Shown here: positions 25,511-36,444 of the stretch, piece by piece | Position numbering within the stretch: the stretch's first letter is position 1 | How the letters are laid out: each line of letters begins with the position of its first letter | Assembly (NCBI RefSeq): GCF_004027225.2 | Contig: NC_044284.2 | Coordinates: 44,006,420-44,070,419, forward strand | Direction of reading: 5' to 3' | Length of the DNA stretch: 64,000 nucleotides | Origin: Strigops habroptila | Lineage: Eukaryota; Chordata; Aves; Psittaciformes; Psittacidae | Notes under the pieces: model-generated | Database searches by the model: none | The model's input: the letters and a program-made list of their open reading frames with translations, nothing else | Told to the model about the DNA's origin: nothing | Made by a program: the position numbers and the translations under genes

Positions 25511-25869
25511 CTTTGGGCAGGATGCTTGCTGTAGGGAGAAGCCGGGCACCACCAGGCTAGAGTGTGATGGGACGGAGCTGATGCAGGGCTGCTGGGACTA
25601 GTTAAGCCAGTGGTCTTGAGATAGGAAGTCCGTTTGGGGTGGCAGGGATGGGAGGGGATGCCCTAATGGTTGGTACCTGGGTTAGTTCTGGGTGTGAAGG
25701 GATATGGGGCAGGGCAGCTACAGCATCCTTGCTGCTGCCTGCTCCCAGGCGGCAGCCATCAAATGCAAGAATTTATTTTGGTTTGGGGCTGGCTTTTTTC
25801 CCTCCTCCTATTTTTTTTGCCTACATTTTCTTTTCCCCATGAGAGTTTCATTGGAGGAATGCAATGAAA

Positions 25870-25879
25870 TTAAAAATAG
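25870..25879 (+). promoter_or_regulatory. MEF2-like site
   Basis: TTAAAAATAG matches YTA(A/T)4TAR exactly. It lies in an unusually T-rich stretch about 2 kb beyond the CRIP2 3' end. A role is only inferred, from the muscle expression of the CRIP genes. Confidence 0.25.
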
Positions 25880-28800
25880 ACAAAATTCAGCTCTGCTGCA
25901 CAAGGGAGTGCTGGGAAGCCAGCATCCATCACAGCTGCCTGCTACCCCAAAGGGGATAACCTGGCTGCTCAGGCTCCAGGTGGGTGATGTCTCTTCACTG
26001 TCCCCCCACCCTGATGTGGCAGGGGGGTTGGGCACCCCTCGTGGCAGGCACATTGGGAGCCCACAGAGGGGGTGTTAAGACCCAGAAGCTGAAGGTCTTT
26101 CAAACCCAGCAGGGCTTTGAAATCCCATGTGGGGTTATCTGTGTGTGTTCGGAGGGGTCAGGGCTACCCCTGTGCTGCTGGGTTGGTGAGAGGACCAGGG
26201 TGCTGACACAGCAGAGTGGCACTTCGCTCAAGCAGAGAAGGCAGCTCTGGCCTCTAATCCTTGGTGCATTTTTGTATTTATTTTTGGGAGGCCTATGTGA
26301 GCTGAAAATGCTCTTCTACTTGAGGCTTGGAAAACATCCTTCCCCTTGGGGATGTCAGGTATTTTATTTTTCTTCAGCTCAGACTTGCTAGTGGGATAAA
26401 AAAGGTTGGAGGGCTCGGTGACTGCAGACATGCTCTCCAGGGTACAGAGGAAAACAGAGAACAAAGTGGGTTCAGCTTTGCTTGGAAATCCCCCAAGCCC
26501 TGTGAACTTGTCCTGGGCAATTACCCTTGCTGGCTCCCAGCTCTCCTGGGAGAGGGAGCCGTGCCCCTCGCTGGATCAGGGGCACAGGAGATCCTCGCTG
26601 GGCACAGGCAAGGATCCCACCAGCTGCCACAATGCACAGGTGGTCAAGCAGTTTGAGAGCAGCCCCGCGTGATGGGTGCCAGCCCAGGTATCCCTGAGCT
26701 GTGGGAGGAGCAGGATTGTCACCTAGTGGTGTTTCTCAGCAGAGTCTGAGGCCGCTTGTGCCACCAGAAACAGGGCTGCATTGCTTACACTGTCAGGGAC
26801 CCAGAAAAGGGAGCGGTGAGTGTACAGAGGCTGGACCTAGAGGGACACCACAGGCTGCACACATGGAAAACACCAGGGAGGGACTTGGCAGGGGTAGGAA
26901 TGATGGGGGCAGGCATGTGCTACAGCATCTGAGCTAGTCTGTGCAGGGAAGGGAGATGCAACCATCGTGGTGTGGAGGGGTTCCTGAAATGCAGGGAGGT
27001 GGCAGGACAGCACAGCTGTGGCTGGCAGCATGGCTCTGACATGCCAGGGGCTGGAGCAGCACAGCTGGACAGTAAAGCAAGACAGATTTAAAGCATTTGC
27101 TGGGAAGTCAATAAATAGAAGCCAAAAAGGATGAAGTGTTGGAAGATGTGATTTAAGATGGGATATTAAAAGCAACCCAGTAAGCACAGCTTGTTTCCAC
27201 AAGGGCCAAGAACTGGCTCTGATATTCCCTGAAGTCAGTGGAGTGGCTTTCCCCGGCTTGGCCACCCTTTGGCTCAGCCCCAGCAGGAGGTTAAAGTCCT
27301 GGGTGTAAATACTGGAGAGGGTGTGGGAGAGCAGGCAGGGATGAAGGAGGAGGAACAGCATGACACCAAACAAAGGAGGATTTGGGCTGTAAATCCCCCT
27401 ACCAGTGCAGTGCACTGGTCTGTTACGCAGGGATTGCTGTTGGGGCAGGCTCCAGCCTGGGGGCATCTGCCAGGGAATTTCCTCCCAGGATATAGGCTGG
27501 GCTCTGCAGCAGCCTTTGTCTCACCGGTTGGTTTTCAGGTGGGGTGAGCAGCAGGGGTAGGGGGAGGAATACCTGTGCTAGTGGAATGGAGTGTGCATGC
27601 TGCTAATGAGTGTGCAAACCTGTGGCTCCTTCTCTCACTCTCCTCTCTCTTTCTCTGCCCTGGCCCTCCGTGATGCTTGGGTGCGGCAGAGTAGAGCTGC
27701 TCTATCCCTCTCCCCTCCCTGCACCGCCACCATGGCATAACCACACAGTCTGCTGATGGGAGAGAGCAAACACCCCTGCACCCCTTCCCCTTTGCCTCAC
27801 CTCCAGTGAATTTTTAACCAAGAATAAAAGCTGTGGCGTCAACAGCCTGGACCCAGCCCAGGGCAAATGGTGCCACCAGGTGAGTGCCCCATGCCAGGGC
27901 AGGGCTGGGGAAGTGCTCCCTGGCACCGGTCCCTGGAGCAGCCCCTGAGCTGTGCCCGCACTCCTCACCAGCCCCCAGCGCGGATGTGATCTCCCGGCAG
28001 GCAGACCGATGCCTCATGGGTGCCGGGCAGCTTCCCAAAGCAGCGGGCGTTGCTTCCTCGAGGATCCTGGCTGGATTTGATAGCCACAACAGAAACAGCC
28101 AGGCGTTTGCCAGGAAAATGCACCAAACCCTCCCCCAGCAGGATTTAGCCAGGAGGTTTCCTTGGGCTGCCGCTAATGGAAAGCTTGCAGGAAAGAGCAG
28201 ATGGTAGCAGAGACTTTGGCCAGACCGTACTCGGGGAGACAGGGGGAGCGGTGCCTGGATGAAATTAGAGGAGATTTTTCCATGTAGTTGGGACTTGGAA
28301 TGGTTTGAGAGCCAGGCGGGGGCTACCACACTCTTCTGTCCCACGGATGGAAATCCCAGCTGCATCCCTGGCGTGGCCCTGTGCAGGCAGCCCTGTGCTC
28401 TCCCGGCAGCAGGGCTCACCCCATCCCACTGAGCCCTGGGGAGCTGACGCCGGGGCTCCCATGTTTGTTATTGTTCATGCAGTGTAATACTAACCATGGG
28501 ATAATAATTCACACCCTGGCTCTTGAGGCCGGGAGCTGACCTGACAAGTGACTGCTGTGGGCAGCCAGCTCCCTTAACCAGGCTGGAAATGCTTTAACAG
28601 TTTCTGCTAGAAAGGGCTGTGGGATTGCTTATGCCCAGTGGGCATGATGGGATGGACTGCTGGGCAGACTCTGCACTGCATCCAGGAGGGCAGCGAGCAC
28701 ATATTTTGGCACAACAGCAAGTGTGTTTCACAGGCTCAAACCATTCGGGGCTTTACAGCATCAGTGGCAGGTTGGTGGTGGGTGTGCTGGGCTCCCCTGC

Positions 28801-31800
28801 CAGTATCCCCCAGGGGTGGCCTCTTCCAAGCCCCTTCCCCAAGGCCCCCAGTCCTGCACTGCCTTTCCCGCTGCCATCCTGTTCCCTATTACTCCCGGCC
28901 TAATTTGCCCTGACAGCCACCTTCATGCTGTTATTTTCCCGGATGGCCAGTAATGGGATTAGGGGTGTGCAAATCCGGAGGTGATGGAAGGTGAGTGGGG
29001 GGGGCAGCACACTGGGCCCCACCGCGGGGTACGCCGTGCTGCTTCCCACAGGCATCTTGCGGGCCTTTTGATGGGATCACGTGTCTGGCAGCTCTCCCCC
29101 AGTGTCTGCTGGGCTTTTTTATGCCGCACTGTAATTTTCTTGTCAAATTAGAGTCCCATGTTGAGCTGGGTAGGGCATATTTCACAACAAATTGTCTTGG
29201 CTGAGCAGGCCCTTGACTTGCACAAGTGTCGGCTGAAGGTGTCTGGGTCGTGCCTTCACTGGTGCATCGTCTCCCTGCTGTGCAAGCATGCTGGGGGGTT
29301 GTGATGTGAGAAGCATGGGAGCCCCTGCCCCACTCCATCGAGGGAGGACAGGAGGAGAGCCAGGAGCTGCCACCCTGGCAGATGGGCTGGTTTGCTACGT
29401 GGAAATAGCTGTTTTTTCTTGCTGTGTTAGCAAAACAAACCCAAATCAGCTTATGTTACCCGCCCTGCCTGCTGAAATGCCATTGACTTTTTGAGTCATT
29501 ACTCCCGTAATCACCAGGGCCAAGTTGCTTCAGGGGATGTTTGAGCAGGCAGTGTGTGCCCACAGCTCTGGCATGCCCAGGAGCTCTCACCTTGCAACCC
29601 TGCCCCAAGAACTCAGGAGAGTCTTGGGGAATCCTTGAAGGCTGAGAGGACCTTGCACAAAATATGCTGAGGATGGACCTGGGGAGATGGTGCTGGCTCT
29701 TGCCAAGGGACCAGGGAGGAGATCCTTGCCATAACAACAGCACCCAAACAAACAAATGGGACAGCCCAGGTTTGTTCGAGGGCCGTTGCTAAGCCATCGG
29801 GGAGCACTGGCGCCTGATGCTCTGGGATGGAGCCTCACCCACAGATTCTTATCAGGGCACAGACAGCTGAAGCATGCTCTGCTCTAATGGTTAAATTAAC
29901 TGGAACAAGGTCTCCAGATAAGATAAAGCTGTGGTTTGCTGAGGAGGCTGTTCTCCATTGGTGTTGGCTGGGTTGTTTCTCTTGCAGGCTGTGAACCTTG
30001 AATTGAAGAGATACTTGTGCTGGGATCTGGCTTTGCTGAAGTCACCGCTTCTGCCCCCTTCTGCTGCTACCTGGAGCCATCTCTGCCCAGCACCAGAGTT
30101 GCCCACTGCCTGCCCTTGCCTGTGTGCGTTGTGGGCAGCATCCCACTGCAGAGGAATGAGCTTACTGCTGTTTCAAAATGGCTCATGGGCAGCTGCAGCT
30201 CAGTTTTGGCTCCTGGGGGTATCCTGGATGGCAGAAGGAGTGGTGACCCCAAATGTGGGGCTGCTGCAGCATTTCCAGCCAGCTCCACCCAGCGCAGGCT
30301 GGTGGGAGCTCCGTTTATTGCCCTGCCATGTGCTGATGTGTTTCACACACTGTCGTTTGGAGTGTTTATGGACTTGCTCCCTGTAAAACAAGCAAGAAGC
30401 CACACCCCATGAGCTCCCAGGGTGCTGCTGTGCTCTGGGAGCACCTCCAACACTTTCTCCCTCTCTGCCAGGGGCCCTCCACCAGCTTTGCTACACTGTC
30501 CCACTGCTGTGCACCCATTCTGATCGATGGGACAAGAGTGGGGTAACGGCTATGAGCAGGATGCATGCACAGCTCTGGTGTGGCATAGAAACTGGGGCTG
30601 TTGTCCCACATCAGCCTTTACCCTACTGGCTCACTGTAATCCCTGTTGGTTTGCATGGTGCACTGACACTTTGGCTCACCCCTTTGTGAAGCCAGCTGGG
30701 GGTAGCCCAAGGTGCGTGCATCCCACAGCACAGCAGGGCTGGCCAGGCTGAACCAGGGGGTGTGGGGGGCGGACATCAGGCAGAGAGCCCCATGCGGGCA
30801 GGGCTGGCACAGAGCATCATGTGGCTTTGGTGACGCCTGCTTCGTCAGAGCTGCCACCGGCTTTGTGCCCGCTCTGCTGTGTGGACAGTCTCCAGTAAGT
30901 CCATGGGGAGCCGAGCGGAAGGGGTGGCCAGGCTCTGCCTCAGCTGCACCAACCCAGTGCACAGGAGGAGCTGCTCTGAGTGGTCCATGGGGACTAGCCA
31001 CAGGGCAGGGTCAGCTGGAGGAGACCTGTGGGAGGCTGTTTTTCAGCTGCCCGCTGGCACAAAACCTGCCTTAAAAGGGAGCACAGCTGAGGATGGCTGT
31101 CCTAGCCAGACAGTGGCCTCAAAGCAGCCTGTCACCATGTGGGAGGGGAAGCATTGCCATCGGAGAGGGGAGAGGGTATGCCCTGTCCCCTGTATTTCAT
31201 CAGGTGCAGGGAGGGGGTCCTGACCTGGACAATGCAGCCGGGAGCTGCGGCTCGGTGCAGGGGCACGTGGCATGACTGAAATATACAGTGCTTACGTGCA
31301 TGTGGTGTCTCGGGGGGGGGGAAGGATGAGGAGAGTGCAGGGTGGAGGAATCAGCCTTTGCAGGACACCTCTCTCCTCCCATGCTGAGACAGTGTCTCAG
31401 TGTGACTCACACCTTAGCTGGGAGCGGGCTTCCCAGCGATGTCCCAGCCAGCACAGGCTGCTGACTGCCCTGCTGAGCCCCGCAGTGCCTATGCACATGT
31501 CAGAGGTGCTCCCCAGCCAGTGGTGGGGCTGCCAGCGGGTGGGATGAGCCCGGCACCACAGACAGCAGTGGGGAGCATGGGAAGAGGGATTCTGCTGGGA
31601 AGAGAGGCTGGATCCAGGCTGCATTATAAAGCAATCACAGCTGAACTTCTCTTGGCACAGCTTGCTGCCTCTTCTCCTGCGCCCACGGGTGGGCTCCGGT
31701 GTCAACAGGGCCCTGTTTGTGCAGGCGAGGGGTGCCCTGCGTTTTGGGAGGCAGACAGTAGGCGTCCTGGCGCTGGGTTTCACAAGCCCTCGTGACCTTT

Positions 31801-32246
31801 CCCGCACAGCAACGTGCCCTGGGGAGGATTGTTTCATACAAAACAGACCTTTGGATAGGCTTTTCATGTCCTTCACAGCCAAGCATGAAGGAACAGCAAG
31901 TCCTCGCTCCTAATAAAATGACAACAGTCAGCGACGTAGATGGGCTGGCTCTCGACAATGAGTGGAGCCATGTCCTGCACCCACGCCATTCCTGAGGTCC
32001 TGCAACAGGGGGGTTACAGCCGTATGTCTCTCTCCTGCTTTACCTCGTACCCCAAACTTCCCCATGAGCAGGACACCCTGCCTGAGGGTCGACTTTTACA
32101 TTCTCTTGGGAGAAAACAGATCTGTGCTTGGAGGGGGTGAGCCCTGGTGGTCAGCACCCTATGTATCCAGGATTGTGATTGACAGATGCCAATCACACCT
32201 CCAGCCCCATTCAGAGTGGGGCTTAGCCACCCGTACCGCACAAGCA

Positions 32247-32490
32247 TGGGCAGGGAGCGGGCAGGGAGCAGGCAGGGAGCCAGGGTGCAGCGACTCGAGG
32301 TGCAGAGGGGCACGGCTGGAGAGCGTGGGGTCTGCAGGGGGTGTTGGGCGCAGTGGATGTAGGGGTGCAAGGGGTGTAGGGCTGCAGGATGCAAAGAGCA
32401 CGGGGGCGCAAGGGGTGGAAGGGGTGCAGGAAGCGCAGGTGGAGGGACTGCAGGGGCAAGGGGTGCAGGGGTGCAAGGGGTGCCGGGCCC
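32247..32490 (+). repeat. G-rich degenerate minisatellite upstream of CRIP1
   Basis: It starts with three near-identical GGGCAGGGAGC units (32247-32285). A long run of GGGTGCAG/GGGTGCAAG-like units follows up to about 32490. Purines and G dominate the plus strand. It ends about 170 bp before the CRIP1 start codon, so it probably overlaps the proximal promoter. Confidence 0.75.
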
Positions 32491-32499
32491 GCTCTGGGA

Positions 32500-32720
32500 G
32501 CCCCGGCAGGGCTGTGCCCCGGGCGCGTGCCTCCAGCTGCGGGCGGGGCCGCACATCTGGGCGGGGCGGGGCGGGGCGGGCGGGCAGTGACTCTGCGGGG
32601 CCAGCGCGGAGCATCCCACAGCCGGTGCGAGCGGCGCCCCGAGCCCAGCAGAGCCGAGGCCATGCCCAAGTGCCCCCGCTGCCAGAAGGAGGTCTACTTC
32701 GGTAAGGGCTTCCCGCTCCC
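32500..32720 (+). promoter_or_regulatory. CRIP1: CRIP1 CpG promoter with clustered GC boxes
   Basis: GC boxes at 32541-32550 and an overlapping array of GGGCGGGG units at 32559-32584 lie 80-120 bp upstream of the ATG. No TATA box is visible. The G-run array could also form a quadruplex. The transcription start is probably between about 32590 and 32650, but this is inferred. Confidence 0.7.
32662..32701 (+). CDS. CRIP1: CRIP1 coding exon 1
   Basis: 40 nt encoding [13 protein letters not shown] plus one base, with ligands C4 and C7. Donor GTAAGG at 32702. It is three nucleotides shorter than CRIP2 exon 1 and ends in the same phase. Confidence 0.95.
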
Positions 32721-35700
32721 TCCCTCCCACCCGCCTCCACCCCGCAGGGACCGCCGGGCTGCTTAAACCGGGTTACACGAACGCTGCACCCTGCAGGGCT
32801 TCGGGTCCCCGGGCACCCCTGGTGCTTACAGGTCCCTGTGCACCCAGCGCTGCGAGTCTTGGGTGCTCCGATGTTGTAGACCCCATCACTGCAAATTGTC
32901 GGGGTGCACCAAAGTTGTGCAGCCCTGCACTGTGGGTCTCCAGGGTGCCACGGCTGAGTGGCCGTATAGCCCACCCAAAGAGGTAGTTTGCTGCAGGGAG
33001 TGGGCTGCGGTGGGTGCCCCAGCCTGCAGACGGTGCCACGGCACAGGATGGGAGCTCAGCTCTGTTTCCTTTCTAGCCTCACCACCCCGTACCAGTTTGC
33101 AGCCCAAAAGCCCAGCTCGTGCAGCCTGCTGCCCTGAAAGCCTGGGCAGGCAAGCAAGCACCTTCCCAAGGGCACATTCGTGGTCAGTGGGTTGCCCACA
33201 CGTTGTCCTGCATGGTTTAGCAGAGTGAGGTGATGGCTCCGGGGCGTCATTTTTAAACCGCCACTGCAGGCTAGGCATGAGCCTTATTGGGCTCACGGGA
33301 AACAAGAGATCACGGACCCGAATGCTGTCGCTTTTGCTTGCTCTGCCATATTTCTGCTCTGCTCATGTGTGTGCCCCAACTTCTGCCTGTGCTCTGCCAA
33401 AGAATCTGGAGACTCAAGCCCAGGGCTGCTCTCCCTGCCAAAGAGCTGCGTCTGTTAGTGATGCTCACCCTTGGGAGGTGTGCTGGGGCTGCCATGGGCG
33501 CTGCCTGGAGGGCTGCTGGGGACGTGGCTCCTGTGGTTGGGGAACACCACTTTGGCTGAACTTGAACTTGCTGCTTGCAGCCAGGGTTTGAGGTGGGGTT
33601 TTGGCACAATACAGCTCATGGCTCCTTCCTGCAACTGAGTGTCTTGGGGCACTTCATTTACCCATGTGGCTGGATACCAGGAGCTACCGATGTGCTGGTG
33701 TCAGTGTCTACCTTTCCCTGTGGATGGGCTTCGATCCCAGCCAAGGGCGAGCCTGACCACCCAGGTGGTTCCTGGGTTTGCCATGCCCGCAGGTGCGGCT
33801 GCAGAGGTGCCAGGCTGGGGCTGTTTGACCAAGGAGGGGTTTGGCCCTGTGCTTATCAGGCTGCTCTTACGAAACGTGTCTGTTTATGCAGAGGCTGAGG
33901 AGGGTTCAAAAGCTGGAGGACCAAGCTCACTGCCTGATTTCTGTGCCTGCGGATAAGGAGTACTCGCAGAGGAGGCAGAGCAAGCCCTGCTCTGGGCACC
34001 CCAGGGCTCTCGGAGCCTCATGATCCTACTTGGGTGTGCCTCAGGCTGCTTTCTGCCAAATTGCATCTGTAGAGAGCAGGCGTGAGGAGGAGATGTTGCC
34101 GAGTGGACTGGGAATGGGGTTTGCAGGGCCACCACCAGCTTTCCAGGGGAATCTTGCCTGCATGGCTGAGGGCTGGGGGGGTTTTGTTGCAGTGAGCCTC
34201 GTCAGAGCTGCTGCCCAAGTGTTGGTGCAAATACTTGTGCAAGAGGTGGGGAGGCTGAGCTCCTTCCAGTAACCCTGTGATGGGAGGGCTTTGCCACAGG
34301 CCATGCTCACGCTCAAGGGGCTTCCATAGGGGGAAGATGCTGTGGCCCCCGCAGGGCTGCAGGCACAGGAGGCTCTTTGTGGTGCTTGGGGATGGCAGCA
34401 GAGCTGCCTCGTGACATTTGGGCACTGCCCGCGCTCCCACCTCTGCAGCTGCCAGCTTGCTTCTTGCATAAGCTGTTGTGGGCATATTTGGATTCCAAAG
34501 AAGAGATGCTTTAGGCTGCCGAGATCTCTCCCTCTGGGGCATGTGGTGCCAGCAGTGGCCCAGTCCCATTGCTTGACTTCTTTTTGGAGGCATGGGGAGA
34601 GTGCTGAGACCTGGCTCTGATGGGGTTTCTGTGGCAAGCTCTGCTTTATCACTTAATAAATCCCCAGGAGTGCAGATGCCAATATGAAGAGCACATGTGC
34701 CTGCGGAAAATACCTTCCTCCCGCACTGTGCTGCAATTAAAAGCCACCCTGTGTTCCCTCCTCTCTCCATAAATGTGTCCTGGCTCCAGCGAACAGCATG
34801 TTGTCCCGCCTGCCGCTGCCTGGACCCCATCCAAGCTCCAACCCCTGTCTAGTTCGCCATGGTGCATGGAGAATCAGAGCTGGGGCCAGAGCTCTGGTGG
34901 CTGGATGGAACTGATTTGTGTTGGCAGGGTGTGGCAATGGCTTTACCGTCCTGATCCTTGCCAGCATCTCCCCTTCACCCCTGCCAACTCCAGTGATCGC
35001 TTGGGCTCCAGACGGCTGGGGAGAAATTCATCCCCTTGCAGGCTGATGTTGTAAGTGGAGACGTCCTCAAATCCTTGGAAGATGGATACGAATCTATCTG
35101 CATGGATGTGGCGATGTTTACCCTGGGCATGGCACTGCTGTTGCGGATCCTGGTGCCTGGATGTACATGGCAGTGTGTGTGCACAGCAAGCACTTGGGTT
35201 TGAAACATGGTGCCCTCTGTCCTGGACAAATAGACTTGAGAAAATGCCCCCAAATATACACCTTAAGGCTGGTGACAGGGAGGCCAGCCTGCCAAAACTG
35301 ACTTGTTCAGTGCCTCGGCTAATCCATCTCCTTTCCATGGCAGCCGAGAAGGTGACTTCTCTGGGAAAGGACTGGCACCGGCCCTGCTTGAGATGTGAGA
35401 AGTGTAACAAGACCCTGACGTCTGGAGGCCATGCAGAGGTGAGGTTTGCTGCCCAGGAGATCCCTGTCCCCTGCACTTAGGGATGGGCAGAGATGGAGCT
35501 GAAGGGCAGTCAGGGCTGATGCTCTTTCTCTCTCCCTGCAGCATGATGGCAAGCCATACTGTAACCACCCCTGCTATGCTGCCTTGTTCGGGCCCAAAGG
35601 TAGGGTTGTTGGGGCTGGGGCTGTGAGGGAAAGGGGGCTTGGGGCTCCTGTTGCTGCCCCGCAGTGATGCTGATCTGGCTCTGTCTCTCTTCCAGGGTTT

Positions 35701-35736
35701 GGCCGGGGAGGAGCTGAGAGCCACACGTTCAAGTAA
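32662..35736 (+). CDS. CRIP1: CRIP1, cysteine-rich protein 1, single LIM domain (spliced, complete)
   Basis: CDS = join(32662-32701, 35344-35438, 35542-35599, 35696-35736), 234 nt, 77 aa, the same length as mammalian CRIP1. It starts [13 protein letters not shown] and ends [13 protein letters not shown]. The LIM zinc ligands are C4, C7, H25, C28, C31, C34, C52 and C56, all present. All introns are GT-AG (2,642, 103 and 96 bp). CRIP1 is a small LIM-only zinc protein known for high expression in intestine and some immune and stromal cells, and acts as a binding adaptor rather than an enzyme. The start has a good Kozak context (GGCCATGC) and matches the family start; the frame is open upstream, but that is GC-rich UTR. 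CRIP2 lies upstream in the same direction, with separate promoters and poly(A) signals. Confidence 0.97.
35344..35438 (+). CDS. CRIP1: CRIP1 coding exon 2
   Basis: 95 nt encoding residues 14-45 with H25, C28, C31 and C34. Acceptor CATGGCAG, donor GTGAGG. The length is identical to CRIP2 exons 2 and 6. Confidence 0.96.
35542..35599 (+). CDS. CRIP1: CRIP1 coding exon 3
   Basis: 58 nt encoding [19 protein letters not shown] plus one base, with C52 and C56. Acceptor CTGCAG, donor GTAGGG. Confidence 0.96.
35696..35736 (+). CDS. CRIP1: CRIP1 coding exon 4 with stop
   Basis: 41 nt encoding [13 protein letters not shown] and TAA at 35734-35736. Acceptor CTTCCAG. Confidence 0.95.
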
Positions 35737-36195
35737 ACCTCAGGTTGGTGCCTGCCCTTGGAGCTTCCCTCTGCCTCTGGCTCTATGGGCTGGCTGGGGC
35801 TGTCCTCCTCCAGGCAAGCGGGGAAGGCATGTGTGCCGCGGTGTCTCTCTGGGCTGGCCGTGACTCCCAGCCCCCATGCCGGTGCTTTGGAGCAACCTGC
35901 TGGGTGCCAGCTCCTCCTCTTGACCAGCCCCAAGTGACCGCCAGCACCCGCTTAGCTCTGGCAGTGGATGCCAAAGGCTTTTGCTTTGTGGACTGTCAGC
36001 AGAGACAGTCTGTCCTGGAGCGCTGTTGTCTGTGGGATGTCTCTGCTCCCTGCCCAGCCTGACTTCATCTGCCCCTCTCTTCCATCCCTCTCCAGGTCTG
36101 ATGGCCAGGGTTCCCAGCACAGCCTGAAGACAGCACAAACACACTGCGACAGACATGCATTTTTGATTTTAATTCACTCTGTACTAGACTAGCAC

Positions 36196-36201
36196 ATTAA
36201 A
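36196..36201 (+). terminator. CRIP1: CRIP1 proximal poly(A) signal ATTAAA
   Basis: ATTAAA, the commonest variant signal, lies 460 nt past the stop in a locally AT-rich patch (CACATTAAAAGCAATAAG). Confidence 0.5.
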
Positions 36202-36421
36202 AGCAATAAGTAACCAAGGCTAGGGCTGGTGTGGAGAGGGGCTCTGCTCCAGATGGAGCGCTGCCGGGATGGGGGCGGTGGGACGCCCTGCTGGATAGGA
36301 AATTTGGCCCGTGCTGCTGAAGGCCGCCTGAAGAGGAGACCGCACCCTTCCAGCCAAAACCCAGCGCTGCTTCTGGCACCCGGCTCTCATGGATGGGTCC
36401 ACAGTTGTATTCTCAACCTTT

Positions 36422-36427
36422 AATAAA
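36422..36427 (+). terminator. CRIP1: CRIP1 distal poly(A) signal AATAAA
   Basis: Canonical AATAAA followed within 40 nt by GT-rich sequence (TGTGCTCTTTGTAATGGGGG). It is probably the main end of CRIP1. Confidence 0.7.
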
Positions 36428-36444
36428 CCAAAAGATGCTTCCCC

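Larger units (their letters stand above)
23926..32230. other. CRIP2-CRIP1 intergenic region
   Basis: About 8.3 kb without a gene I can support. It holds the minus-strand CR1 fragment at about 25.2-25.5 kb and a MEF2-like site at 25870. Open frames here look like GC-rich noise. Confidence 0.7.
35737..36440 (+). other. CRIP1: CRIP1 3' untranslated region, possibly with a 3' UTR intron
   Basis: Seven bases after the stop, CAG|GTTGGT (donor 35744) could pair with the strong acceptor CCCTCTCCAG ending at 36095. That would remove 352 bp and leave a short UTR. Without this splice the UTR is about 460-700 nt. Both readings fit the sequence. Confidence 0.55.

Noticed and set aside
31962-32705. 247-codon frame through the CRIP1 minisatellite
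   Set aside because: Its reading is generated by the G-rich repeat; the frame is not that of CRIP1.
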